A DNA stretch of 64,000 nucleotides from Chanos chanos (lineage: Eukaryota; Chordata; Actinopteri; Gonorynchiformes; Chanidae). Numbering within the stretch: position 1 is the stretch's first letter; each line of letters begins with the position of its first letter. Shown here in pieces: positions 48,801 through 59,348 of the stretch. The DNA is taken from assembly GCF_902362185.1 (NCBI RefSeq), contig NC_044500.1, positions 18,429,058 through 18,493,057 on the forward strand. Reading direction: 5' to 3'. The translations under genes and the position numbers were made by a program. The notes beneath the pieces are model-generated. The model did no database searches, was not told the DNA's origin, and saw only the letters and a program-made list of their open reading frames with translations.

Positions 48801-50367
48801 CTCTAATAGAGAGACGGGCTAGACAGATAATCTCACATCCTGGGAACATATGAACTCTGCTTTCAAATTGTTTTGACTCGTATCCAATAATACAAACATC
48901 TGACTGCACATTTCTTGGAATTATTTGGATGAAAGCTTATTGGAGTGAAGTGAGTTAAGAGCTCTTGCATCTAACAAAAACTTGCAGCCTATGGGAGAGT
49001 ATTCAGGTAAAATTATATGTGCTGTTTGAAACCTCCAGAACGCCAAAGCCGGAAGTGATTACCTGCGGCAGCTGTGGTGTGATTTGATGAGTAGGCCTAC
49101 TCAAAGACACCTGTCCCATTGCAGGAAATGTGGTTTATTTGGGTCTCTGGCATGCTGCTTTTGCAGGCTGTCTCCTGCAAACTGCGAGCTCAGCTTCATT
49201 ATGAAAACCTCATTAGGTATTGGCTCACTGTGTGATCTCAGGTTGGCTCTAACTTATTAACAAACTTACTTTTGTCTTTTCTTCAGGATTTCAACTGAAA
49301 TTAAATGGAGTGTTATGACAGACTGATGGTAACCGAGAGACACGAGAGCATGTTCCAGTCAACAGCAATGTATCAAGATTTACTCTAAATTATACTGATG
49401 ATATTCCAGTCTTTCAATTAACTATGAATGAGCAAGCTCTGTTACATGAATGCTATAATGTATTCGTTTAACTGTAAAACTAGAATTTCGTGAATAATGT
49501 TGAAGACATCAGGCAATATTAATCTTTGTCAGTTTACAATCATGCTTGTTTATAAAGTCGTAGGCAATATACAATCTGCCATTGTGGAAGGATATCTGTT
49601 AAGCGGCTCTTGAACTTCGCACCACTGACCACCTGTGTACTTGGCTGTCATAGAAAAAGATCAGATTGGACAGCTTCCTTGATTGGCAATGTGCATTAAC
49701 GAAAACGTGCACTCTGTATCACTTTTACAACATTTTCGCGAAATCGCTAATATTAACTGATTTACGCAGTAAACGGCTTTTAACGAAACGCCAATGTATT
49801 TTGATGAATGCCACAGCCTAAGCACTGGGAATGCTTCGCCAGTTATGGGTGACAAGACTATAGTAGATTATCAAGATTATACATGGCAAAAATATCGGCG
49901 ACACAGCCTTTTCACGACTAAATGGAAACGGAACACAGAATGCAAATTTGTTCAACAGCAGCAGTGTTTGTAGATGAAGTGTTTATTAATGTTGGCTGGA
50001 GCGAACGCCTCTCGCCGTAAGCAATAGTGCGTAGCGCCAAGTTTCTCGTGTTTATTAGCCCGCGATAGTTAAGGTACTTACTTTCTGTGATCTTCTGCAA
50101 CCCAAGTACATCCTCCGGCGATATTGCTGAACGTTTAAGCAGTTCATCCTCTGTTGTGCAGGGGACCCCCACGTCAGATGAATTGCACTCTTGCTTAACT
50201 CTCATTGTCAGTTGGGACTGGAGATGTGTTGGCAAAGGACTGGAATTTGGAGGAGCGCAAGTATCCTCGTATACACCGATAAGAGGAGGGCCGGTGGGTC
50301 TATCTGTGTTGCTAGATGCGTCCTGGCGATCACACGCAGGCTGTCCACCGGTACGAGAATAGCTCAT
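41256..50367 (-). CDS. unc119: UNC119 lipid-binding chaperone (5 exons, 261 aa)
   Basis: Cytosolic beta-sandwich protein that binds N-terminal myristoyl groups and carries cargo such as transducin alpha and ciliary proteins; abundant in photoreceptors. Exons on the minus strand: 50082-50367, 43068-43181, 42734-42833, 42100-42272, 41256-41368 (stop TAG), all with GT-AG borders and matching phases. Conserved blocks: [92 protein letters not shown] and the terminal [12 protein letters not shown]. The first 75 residues are diverged and disordered-looking, as usual in the family; human UNC119 is 240 aa. Teleosts often carry two copies, and which one this is cannot be told here. Intron 1 is 6.9 kb. 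Intron 2 ends in a (TG)n tract just before the exon 3 acceptor. Confidence 0.95.
42843..42879. repeat. (AC)n microsatellite abutting the unc119 exon 3 acceptor
   Basis: On the transcribed (minus) strand this is a (TG)~18 tract followed by TTTTACACAG and then exon 3. The tract therefore occupies the place where a polypyrimidine tract is expected. Confidence 0.9.
43182..50081 (-). other. unc119 intron 1, 6.9 kb
   Basis: No coding gene. It contains a GC-rich island-like stretch at 43970-44230, T-runs at 44282-44301 and 44632-44650, a GT/GC-rich tract at 44941-44980, and a non-repetitive GC-richer block at 49020-49260. The open frame at 44594-45019 starts in a T-run and has no recognisable domain. 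Confidence 0.55.
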
Positions 50368-50470
50368 TCCTCCTCCCCCCTCCCGGTCTGCTATAGATAC
50401 GGAACGGTTTCCCCCGCCTCCTGCAAGGGCTTTGCTTCCACAAAGCTGACTAGCTCTCTATGCAACTGAC

Positions 50471-50476
50471 TATATA
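50471..50476 (-). promoter_or_regulatory. unc119: Candidate TATA box of unc119
   Basis: The minus strand reads AGAATATATAGTCAG, about 104 bp upstream of the unc119 start codon. A start near 50445 would leave a 5' UTR of about 78 nt. Inferred from position. Confidence 0.35.
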
Positions 50477-50479
50477 TTC

Positions 50480-51906
50480 TCCTACTGTCGTGAAAGAGGA
50501 GAAGAGGAGAAAGGCTTGTAACCTACTGCCTTAAGAGCGGAAGGAAGCGGTTGACAAACACCACAGATACATATAAGTGCTACGAATATTCTTTTTGCTT
50601 GCTGTTCTAGTTTCCTCGTTTAGCTTGACGTGCTCCGGCTGAATTAATCGGTGGACAGTTTCATTTTAACCTTATCAAATAACCTTCTCCCCCTCCTGAT
50701 CATCATCATCAATAAAAAGTTTTTCCCCCTCAAAAGTATGCTAATTGGATGCATGTCATAAGAGAGAATGAAACTCATTCAGCAAAATCTAATTGGAAAA
50801 CAAGCAACAGCCCAAGAATACATATACGGAAACACAGATGTCTTTTTTTCTGCTGAGGTTTAAAATCTTTATTTTTTTCAATTACTTTTTTTTTTTAAAG
50901 GAAATATGCTTTCCAGATGCCAGCATCCCTGAGAAAAATGTGAGACATGGCTGCCTGATCCCCTCAGCAGGATATATGGGGAGATCTGAGGCCAGCCCAC
51001 AAAAAAAGAGAAGTAAAATCCACTGTTCACCAACTCTGCCTTCCTGGGGCCATTTCCAAATCCTCCTTGACCCTAAACATGATGAGGACTATAGTCTATC
51101 TGCAGATAGTCTGAGATTTGTTGTAACTAGTGAGGTTTATAAATGTCTGTTGTTTCTGCCTAAAGAGTGTCTCTCTTTTCCTACTCATTTTCCAAAATTC
51201 CTTGACCAATTTACATGTAAGTTGCCTTTCAGGTGGCCCAGATGTTTCAGTACCTGGTACATGTGTTGTCCAGGAACATGCTAATGTTTTTCATAAATGA
51301 ACTGACAACTATCACAGGATTCATCTGATGGATGCAGAAAAGGGGCTTTGAGGCAGCATGTGACTAAACAGGCCCCCAGTTAGGCTCAATATTTCCTTTC
51401 CATGGACAGGTTTGGCAGGAAGGTGAAGTTGTATGAACTGTGTTATGAAGTCAGCTACAGTTCGCTGGGGAAAGCTCTTGAAAAATTTGTAAATTCTAAT
51501 TAATCTGAATATAGCTAAGAAACATGTATGAGTAGAGGTATGAGAGGGGAAAAAAAAGAAAATATTGCAGAAATGAGAACAAAATTTTTAAACAAAACTA
51601 ATGAAGATCTAAGAAATCACAGTGGAACCCCCAAAAGAAGCACATAAGGAATAGTAATTCCATTTGCCCCTCTATTCTATTAAAGTTTAGGACAAATAAC
51701 ATTTTATCATTCTCATCAGTATTACTTAAATGACTGGTAACAGCTGTGGGAACTTTTCTTGTTAAGAGGAGCTCTTTGTCAAAACAGCAAGATGTATTCC
51801 AATCATTTCAGTCTGCAGATCTCCAGGGATGACTGTCGGTGTCCACAGAGTTTGACCATATGCATCTTTGCCTGTTCTGTCCAGCTGTCCCTTGATGTGG
51901 CCCCTC
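50480..51906. other. unc119/crybb1 spacer
   Basis: It holds the unc119 upstream region and, at the right side, the 3' flank of the crystallin gene. The 163-codon frame at 50793-51284 begins in a T-rich low-complexity stretch and has no recognisable domain, so it is not called as a gene. Confidence 0.5.
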
Positions 51907-54085
51907 TTACGCATACAACTCAAAGCACCCTCTGCGATGTGTCTGCATGTCCCTCACTCTGCGTATCGACTGCATCTGGGGATGGTGGGCTCCCCACTCG
52001 TTCCAGTGCTTAAAGGAGCCAAATTCCAGTATGTACTGGTAGCCACGGTAACCAGGGTACTGATACCCCACCCACCTGCAAATTAGGGGTACATGTAAAA
52101 TTGAGGATGGAGTGAAAGAAGGGTAGTCATACAACTAAGGCAACTGGCTGCATACTACACATAGATAAGTCCTATTTCAACCCATTTTACTCATGGATAA
52201 ATCTTATTTCAACCCATTTTACTCATAGACAAGTCCTATTTCAACCCATTTTACTCATGGATAAGTCCTATTTCAACCCATTTTACTCATGGATAAGTCC
52301 TATTTCAACCCATTTTACTCATAGATAAGTCCTATTTCAACCCAGTTTACTCATAGATAAATCCTGTTTCAACCCATTTTACTCATAGACAAGTCCTATT
52401 TCAACCCATTTTACTCATGGATAAGTCCTATTTCAACCCATTTTACTCATAGATAAGTCCTATTTCAACCCATTTTACTCATAGATAAACCATATTTCAA
52501 CCCATTTTACTCATAGATAAATCCTGTTTCAACCCATTTTTCATGCAATAAAGTAGAAAAAAAACAAAGAAATACTTTGAAATAGTAACAGATTCATAAT
52601 CTAATCTCTCTAAATTAAAGACAGTCCTCACACTGTGGTATGCCTGACATTTTTGTGACACTTTAGTGTGTGTGCATGTTGGAGTTAACTTCAATGTGCA
52701 GGCCTTTGGTGTTTGACAACCACAGCAAAAAAATCTCTGATCTAAACAAGAATTGAACTGAGCTACTTGATTTGTATGTCAGATTACTTACGTTCCTCCA
52801 CCGACTTGGATGCTGGCTACTCTGTCCTGGAAGCCATAAGACCAAAGACTGGGGATATCCTCATCACACACCTCCATTTTACGACCCTCAAAATTCATAC
52901 ACTCAAACAGGCAGATTTTATGATCCTGTGGGTCCTGGAGTTAGAAATTAAAACAAAATCAAATGGTTCAAAGAGATTAACGCTGATTAAAAGCCAAAAA
53001 ATACCACTTTCTGTGTTTTATGTAGCAAGCTGATTTTGGATGCTTTAATAAATGTAAAAAATGTATCTCTTTTTGTGTGTGGTGGTTATAGACCTAGAAT
53101 CTATAGATTTGTTGAGTTTTTCCGACGGCTAGTGTACGTACCATGCGGACTGGCCTGACGGACATGAGACGGTCACACCTGTGGCTGTTAGACCAGCAGT
53201 CCCACCGAGGGTACTCTCCCTTCTCCAGAATGAACATCTCCCCAGTCATGTTCTGTAGCTCGTAACCCACCCAACTGTATGACAGTGTTACAGACATTCT
53301 CATTATCCCCAATGGAGCCATCAAAAAGACCGCACAGCTGCTACATACAGAATAATCAATGGAAAGACCAACTTCAAAATGTGTTTTGTGTAGCCTATGG
53401 TCTGCGTTTTTTTTTTTTTTTGTTTAAGTGACTGACTTACGGCCCACACTCCACTCTGATGGATCCGATGCGATCGAAGCCCTTTTCACAGAGGTTACGA
53501 CACTCTCCACTGAGCTCCATCCTCCGGCCTTGGAAATTCTCAAACTCAAACAGATACATCTGACATGGCAAAAAACAACAATTGACATATTTGCCCACCG
53601 CTCCACACAATATCTACCCAACGAGGTTAGGCTTGTTAACTTTTGACTCAAGTTCTGCTCTTTAAATTGTGTGTCAACATATGTTAGTCACTGGAACGTA
53701 ATGCAGTTCTTCACTGAAAATTGATCATGGCACTGACATACAGTGTGTGTAAAGATTATCATGGCATTGACATACAGTGTGTGTAAAGATGATCATAGCA
53801 TTGACATACAGTGTGTGTAAAGATGATCATGGCATTGACAAACAGTGTCTGTAAAGATGACCATGGCATTGACAAACAGTGTGTGTAAAGATGATCATGG
53901 CATTGACATACAGTGTGTGTAAAGATGACCATGGCATTGACAAACAGTGTCTGTAAAGATGACCATGGCATTGACAAACAATGTCTGTAAAATTATCTGG
54001 GATATGTAGTTAGACTTACTCTGTGGCTGCTCATTCCCATTGCAGAGTGACTCCCAATACTACCCTGGACTGCAGTGTGAGACAT
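51907..54085 (-). CDS. crybb1: Beta-B1-type crystallin (5 coding exons, 209 aa)
   Basis: Structural lens protein of the beta/gamma-crystallin fold, packed as oligomers in lens fibre cells. Exons on the minus strand: 54020-54085, 53441-53559, 53142-53274, 52792-52934, 51907-52075 (stop TAA). Exon 1 gives a 22-residue N-terminal arm; exons 2-5 each encode one Greek key motif, the standard beta-crystallin layout. Signatures: [57 protein letters not shown] and [17 protein letters not shown], closest to CRYBB1 rather than CRYBB2 or CRYBB3. The arm is far shorter than the roughly 55-residue Pro/Ala-rich arm of human CRYBB1. Teleosts have several crybb1-like paralogs, and this copy next to cryba1 may be one of those. 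An acceptor (CACTACAG) at 54094-54095 implies an upstream untranslated exon. Confidence 0.92.
52161..52540. repeat. Minisatellite, 32-bp unit, about 12 copies, in crybb1 intron 4
   Basis: Head-to-tail copies of TCCTATTTCAACCCATTTTA plus CTCATGGATAAG, with variants ATAGAC/ATAGAT/ATGGAT and CTTATT/CTGTTT. Period measured as 32 bp between successive AACCC motifs (52211, 52243). Confidence 0.9.
53721..53990. repeat. Minisatellite, 34-bp unit, about 8 copies, in crybb1 intron 1
   Basis: Copies of ATCATGGCATTGACATACAG plus TGTGTGTAAAGATG. The period is 34 bp (ATGG at 53727 and 53761, ATAG at 53795). Copies vary at GTGTGT/GTCTGT and at ACATAC/ACAAAC. The 72-aa minus-strand frame here is a product of the repeat. 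Confidence 0.9.
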
Positions 54086-54097
54086 TATTGAAGCTGT

Positions 54098-54100
<3 letters not shown>

Positions 54101-54150
<50 letters not shown>

Positions 54151-54182
54151 CAGACAGACAGACAGAGAGACAGGGAGAGAGA
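54101..54182. repeat. (GA)n tract acting as pyrimidine tract of the crybb1 acceptor
   Basis: On the minus strand this is a long CT-rich run leading into CACTACAG at 54094-54095, 8 nt before the crybb1 start codon. A microsatellite therefore serves as the polypyrimidine tract of that intron. Confidence 0.8.
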
Positions 54183-54702
54183 TTCAAATCCATATGGGTC
54201 TGTCTTAGATCACACAGGGCATGTTGTCATATTATATGAATCAAGCACACATACAGCATAGTTGTTGCTGTGTGTTTTTTTTTTAAATAAATGACCTGGT
54301 CTACAATGATATGATGTTTATTTCCACAGGACAGACTAAAGAACAAATTTAGGCCATTCCACCAAGTGAACTGTGATGGGTCCATTGTCCATGTTGTTTT
54401 CAGTAAACTCATAATTCAACTTCCAGTAACCTAAACTGCTCACATTGCTGATTGTAAATCCTTGGCTGCAAATCATCTTTTGAAATTTAGCAAATTAACC
54501 AATTCACTTAATCCATGTTTAATGAGCACAGCAAAGCACCACCATCTGAATGGCACAGCTGCAACGCGGCAGCTCAAACGTCCAGGTCACTTAAAGATGG
54601 TAGTTTCCAAATGAATGAAGCAAGGGCATCCATTTTTGAGTTACAATATTCCAGGATTTAGATTTCTTTTCCGCCCTGTAAAAATTACCCCTGAATTCTC
54701 AC

Positions 54703-54778
54703 CAAAATGCTGCAGTCAGGCAAAGAGAACTGGAATGTAGAGAGCTGGCAGAGGAATTGATGACAAAGACCAAGAGAA
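54703..54778 (-). other. crybb1: Candidate untranslated first exon of crybb1
   Basis: The minus strand has TATATAA at 54804-54810, a CCAAT box at 54860-54864 (ATTGG on the plus strand), and a donor CATTTTG|GTGAGAA at 54703/54702. A start near 54778 and the acceptor at 54094 would give a 5' UTR of about 84 nt. No ATG-led long frame is lost by this model. Inferred, no transcript evidence. Confidence 0.4.
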
Positions 54779-54803
54779 CGTCTGATTCCAGTCTTTGAAT
54801 GGG

Positions 54804-54810
54804 TTATATA
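54804..54810 (-). promoter_or_regulatory. crybb1: Candidate TATA box of crybb1
   Basis: TATATAA on the minus strand, about 50 bp downstream of a CCAAT box. It faces away from the cryba1 promoter, about 1.86 kb from the cryba1 TATA box. Confidence 0.4.
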
Positions 54811-54864
54811 TGCATATATACATCCCACCCATGCAATTAGGGCAGCATGCCCCCATGCTATTGG

Positions 54865-56590
54865 ATAACAGTGAATTGGTTTTTTGTTTTTTTTTCAGTA
54901 GGGCGTGGAGAGCGGAGGGCTTATCTCTCCAGCCATGCTGACTCTGCTTGTCGCATTGTTACTGGCTCCTGTTGGACGTCCACCTCCATCAGCAGAAAGC
55001 AGCCAGACTCAACCCCCCACACTCTCCCACTGCCCCCCCCCCCCCTTTCTATGTTCCTCTATTTCTATCTGTGACCCCCCCCCCCTCTTTCCCCCTCCCT
55101 TTATGGCACGGTTAGCAATGTGCTGACCCAAGAGGGCTGGTCTCAATTCCATCCATTGTGTGAGAGAGGAAACTTCATTGTTGTTATTCTGTGTTCTCCA
55201 GGCATTTTGTGGACTGCCACCAGCTCATGGAGCTTTTTTTTCTTTTTCTTTTTTTTAATTTACTTTATGTACATACTTTGACTGGAGCAAGAACTTGTGG
55301 CCAAATTCCAGTTAATTTGTGCGCTCCGCAATTACAAGATAATGAATTGACATGGATATTCCTGAGAGTGGCCCCTGAAGTTTGCTGGTCCCTCTGTCTG
55401 TGACAGAGAATGTATTAACAGTCCAATAGAGACATATGGGAGATTTTATTTTAACTGTGGTGTACATCAAAACTGAAGCTCCAGAAAAAAATGGTTTGAC
55501 CAGGACATCCAACTGAGGATCCATGTAAAAAAAAAAAGTTTTGATTGAACTTTTGGTTACCTATCTTTACCCCAACCCCCACCTCCAAAAAAACCCAGAA
55601 AATGTTTTTTTCGTTTGTCAGAAGACACATGTTTACTTTACCACTAAAACTGTGAACCATAACTCATCTAACCTCATCAAAACCATGGTCATTCTATGAC
55701 TATGTCCGTATGATCTTTGGACATGTGCCAAGGAGCAAGTAACACCCACTCCAGCTAAACTCAACATCAGTGGGAACAAACAAAACAAAACACACACGTC
55801 TCCTTCACAGTAATTTACTTTTCTTTATTAGTTTTTAAATGTATAACCAAATGGTGTATTCCTCACCTTAATTCCACTCAGTCAAACTCCACCTAATGAA
55901 CCACCTCCACTAGACCATGACAGCTGCTTTGCATATAGTGAAAGAAGTGGGCAGGACATAAGTGTTCAATGGATGTGCATATAGGGCTGTGTGTGTGTGT
56001 GTATGTGTGTGAGTCTGAATGAATGCATGCAGATGTAGGGGAAACATTGTCAGTGGAGGTTGCTTCTCACTATGGATGCACACAGTAGAGCTAGCCAAAG
56101 TCTCCAACCTCACCAACCTCGAAAACAGGCTTCTGATAGATCTTTTTTTTTAAATGTAGCTTCTTTATACTGTAAGAATTTCATTTTTGGCTTCTGGAGA
56201 TATTTACATGAGGATATATGTTTTTTTTTATTCCCCTCTGTAATGTGCTCAGGGGAATATTTAAATTATTCTTAACTGTGTCATTGAGGAGTCACTTTTA
56301 GTTCTTGGTTATCTAAAAAAGACACTCCGTTACTGTGGACATAAATATGTGTACATGATAGAGAAGAGTTGCCACATGTGTATGTATATAAGTAACTCAA
56401 AAACGTGCCTTTCTCATCCGGCATCCAAGTGCTTCTTGGGCTTGGCAAAATGCTCTTTATAAGCATGTGTGGAATCATTTTGCCATGGCATTCCACCTGG
56501 TGCCAGTGTGTGCAGTGGGCACCATGCCCTCTTCGTTTTGCCACACGGCAGCTGGCATTGTGAGCAGGGGGCTAAAGCCTATGGGCTCAG
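54865..56590. other. Divergent spacer between the two crystallin promoters
   Basis: No gene. It contains C-runs (55036-55046 and 55075-55085), T-runs and an AT-rich middle. The cryba1-proximal end carries lens-type motifs, described separately. Confidence 0.5.
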
Positions 56591-56595
56591 TCTGG

Positions 56596-56678
56596 AACAA
56601 TGAGGCTTGGCACAATCTGCTGACCACTGCTCGGCCTGTGGGCTAACTCACCCATCGGCCAGGCCCTTTATAAATAGC
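56596..56678 (+). promoter_or_regulatory. cryba1: cryba1 core promoter with SOX, half-MARE and TATA motifs
   Basis: In order: AACAATG (56596-56602, SOX-type), TGCTGAC (56618-56624, half of a Maf response element), then TTTATAAATAG (56668-56678, TATA). SOX and large Maf proteins are established lens crystallin activators. The spacing puts the start near 56700. Confidence 0.55.
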
Positions 56679-56699
56679 CCCGTTAGATGGGGGGTCAGA

Positions 56700-56755
56700 A
56701 GACCGTTGTGTGGAGCCCCCTCAACGAGCACAGCTTATTTTTTTGGGTAGGTCAG
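56700..56755 (+). other. cryba1: Candidate untranslated first exon of cryba1
   Basis: From the expected start after the TATA box to a consensus donor CAG|GTAAGC at 56755/56756. The exon holds no ATG. It would splice to an acceptor (TCTCCAG) at 57537, 28 nt before the start codon. Confidence 0.5.
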
Positions 56756-56866
56756 GTAAGCCTTCTGTCTCCATCGTCTGAGCCATCGTTGTCATTTTCC
56801 ATTTAGCGTTTTGCTGAGCCGTAGAATTTTAGGGGAGGTGGTAGCCCCACACACACATGCACATGC

Positions 56867-56870
<4 letters not shown>

Positions 56871-56900
<30 letters not shown>
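56871..56900. repeat. (AC)n microsatellite in the presumed cryba1 first intron
   Basis: An AC run of about 30 bp flanked by interrupted AC/GC units from 56851. Confidence 0.85.
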
Positions 56901-56910
<10 letters not shown>

Positions 56911-57565
56911 ATGCATGCTGTGCACAAGCAAGGAATTTACTTTCGTATGAACCTGGCAGCTTCCAAAGTCCATAAAAATCCCGTAAGGGCATGAAGAGAC
57001 ATTTTTCAATTAGATTACAAACTATATGCAATGCATGCACACGAATCAGACAAATTTACATTTCAAAAGCATCACGAATTAACTGAGAGTGAAGGATCTA
57101 ATTTTGATAGTTATGATAATGATTTTTGACACTGCTGTCCTTTGGTACCTGTATTTGCATTGACTTTGTTATTGAACTAAAAATCTCTACATGTGAAATT
57201 GAGATTACAAAGAGATTACATTTACTTACAGATACACTGGTGCATTATGTGTTAATTAGGCTCTAGTTTGCATGGTCCAGAAGGTGCGTTTTGCCCCAGA
57301 AGATGAGCTGGCACAATTCAGCTGTAACTCTGCATAGCTTTGTCTCATTGCTCGACTAGTCAGAGCATCGTTGTGCATTTCATTGTTGGATGCATGTCCT
57401 GTTTACATGAATGGATCTGACACAGGCTTACCAGTGAATGCAGACTTTAAGGAGTTGGAACTGAACTAACTCATAGTGCATCCAACAGATCAATTACCTC
57501 TATATCCAGAACTAACTCTCCTGCATTTGATCTCCAGGTCAATTAACACTGAGATATCTGCAAAA

Positions 57566-59027
57566 ATGGCTCTGACTAACCCTGTGCCGATGGGTCCATG
57601 GAAGGTGAGTCAGCCCAGGCCCCATTCACAAAGAAAAATACAGTATATGATATAAATGCAGCAACTCGGAGAACCATGAAAACAAAAGCTCTGGTTTATA
57701 TACCAGGCTGTAGAGAACAATCAGTGTTTACAAAATATCATGGTGCTAAGCAATACTTTGCTGAGAAGTTCACCTGTGTGTATGTGTGTGTAGATTACAG
57801 TCTACGATCAGGAACACTTCCAGGGTAAACGTATGGAGTTCACTTCATCCTGCCAGAACATCATGGAGTGTGGCATGGACAACGTTCGCTCCCTGAAGGT
57901 CGAGTGTGGAGCGTAAGTCAGTCACGGCAGTGAAATTCACAAAGGTGTTCAGGCAGAAGAACCCATAGTCCAACTTCAGTCACCATCTTGTGTTTTTTGG
58001 CAGATGGGTTGGGTACGAGCATTCCAGTTTCTGCGGGCAGCAGTTCATCCTGGAGAGAGGAGACTACCCTCGCTGGGACTCCTGGAGTGGAAGCAATGCC
58101 TATCACATCGAGAGATTGATGTCTTTCCGCCCAGTCTGCGCTGCTGTGAGTAAGACCTACTGTGATAACAATTCTGTGAGGAAGTCATTCGCTAGAGTAA
58201 ATTACTTCAGAGAAGACCTCACAGAGTCTATCAAAGTCTCTGAACTGTGAACATGCTTCACTTGATCATACCGAGTTTACATGCTGGCCAGAGAGCTGCA
58301 TTCTTCTGATTTTTGTTTTCCTGTCTGACTCCCTGCTATATGTACTCACTCGATGTGTTTGGCTGAAGTCTCTGACTGAGTCTACATCATTCTGTCCTGT
58401 ACAGAACCACAAGGAGTCAAAGATTGTGATCTTTGAGAGGGAGAACTTCATAGGGAACCAGTGGGAGATAAGCGATGATTACCCCTCTCTTCAAGCCATG
58501 GGCTGGCCCAGCAAAGAGGTTGGATCCATGAAGGTTCAAAGTGGAGCGTGAGTACAAGACTCTTCTCTGTGTACTTTTTGTACGTTACGTAGAGACATTT
58601 AAAGTAGCAACCGATAGTTGAAGTTCTAGAAACAGGAATGTTTTAACTGAGGTGATCTGAGAAAGCAATGGTGAGTAGTGCGTTAGATTTACGTAACAAA
58701 GCAACATAGCTGCGAAAAAAAAAAAAAATGCTGCAAAAAAAAAAAACCCTAAAAGAATCACTTAAATTTGTTGAAGTTGCTTTAATATATGTTTCCATTG
58801 TAAGAACTTCATTTAAACAAAAGCCCTGACAGTGTCGCTCAGTATCTCTCACTTGTCACACGTCCCCCTGTTATTATAGCTGGGTGTGCTACCAGTTCCC
58901 TGGTTACCGTGGCTACCAGTACATCCTGGAGTGTGACTGCCACGGGGGCGAGTACAAACACTACAGGGAGTGGGGCTCTCATGCACAGACGTGCCAGGTG
59001 CAGTCCATCCGCCGAGTCCAAAACTAA
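57566..59027 (+). CDS. cryba1: Beta-A1 crystallin (5 coding exons, 196 aa)
   Basis: Lens structural protein with four Greek key motifs. Exons: 57566-57604, 57794-57912, 58004-58145, 58405-58547, 58880-59027 (stop TAA). Exon 1 supplies a 13-residue arm; each later exon is one motif. Near-identical to mammalian CRYBA1 over long stretches: [92 protein letters not shown]. Mammalian CRYBA1 makes beta-A3 and beta-A1 from two start codons; here the predicted 5' leader contains no upstream in-frame ATG, so only the A1-type product is expected. Exon 2 is preceded by a TG-rich rather than pyrimidine-rich acceptor. Confidence 0.95.
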
Positions 59028-59342
59028 GCGGAGATACTCTCATCCAAGCCTTCCTCCCTAACCGACCTCTTCCTCCTCGCCTCCTTCATCCTCCTCTCCT
59101 CCACCCTACCATTCCAAAGATGACCAGCCCAGTTCAGACACAGACTTGTGAGAATCTGGTGCGACATGGCAAATGTTTACAACGCTTAGTTTTATTACTA
59201 TTATTATTCTTTCTTTTTTTTTCCACCACAAAAAGAAAAGTAAAGAACCACTGCCCACACAGACAGTCTAAGCAGGCCCCTGTGGTGCAGTTCAGACTTT
59301 GCTCCAAATCACTGTCACATTGCAATTTGTGCAAAGGAGACC

Positions 59343-59348
59343 AATAAA
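59343..59348 (+). terminator. cryba1: Polyadenylation signal of cryba1
   Basis: AATAAA 316 nt after the cryba1 stop codon, with a second A-rich AAATAAA 15 nt further on. Confidence 0.6.

Noticed and set aside
50793-51284. 163-codon plus-strand frame between unc119 and crybb1
   Set aside because: It starts in T-rich low-complexity sequence, has no recognisable domain or splice context, and lies in AT-rich spacer.
52161-52540. Regular 32-bp array resembling a CRISPR array
   Set aside because: There are no unique spacers; the whole unit repeats, so it is a minisatellite in a vertebrate intron.
53759-53977. 72-codon minus-strand repeat protein frame
   Set aside because: It is the 34-bp minisatellite read in one frame.
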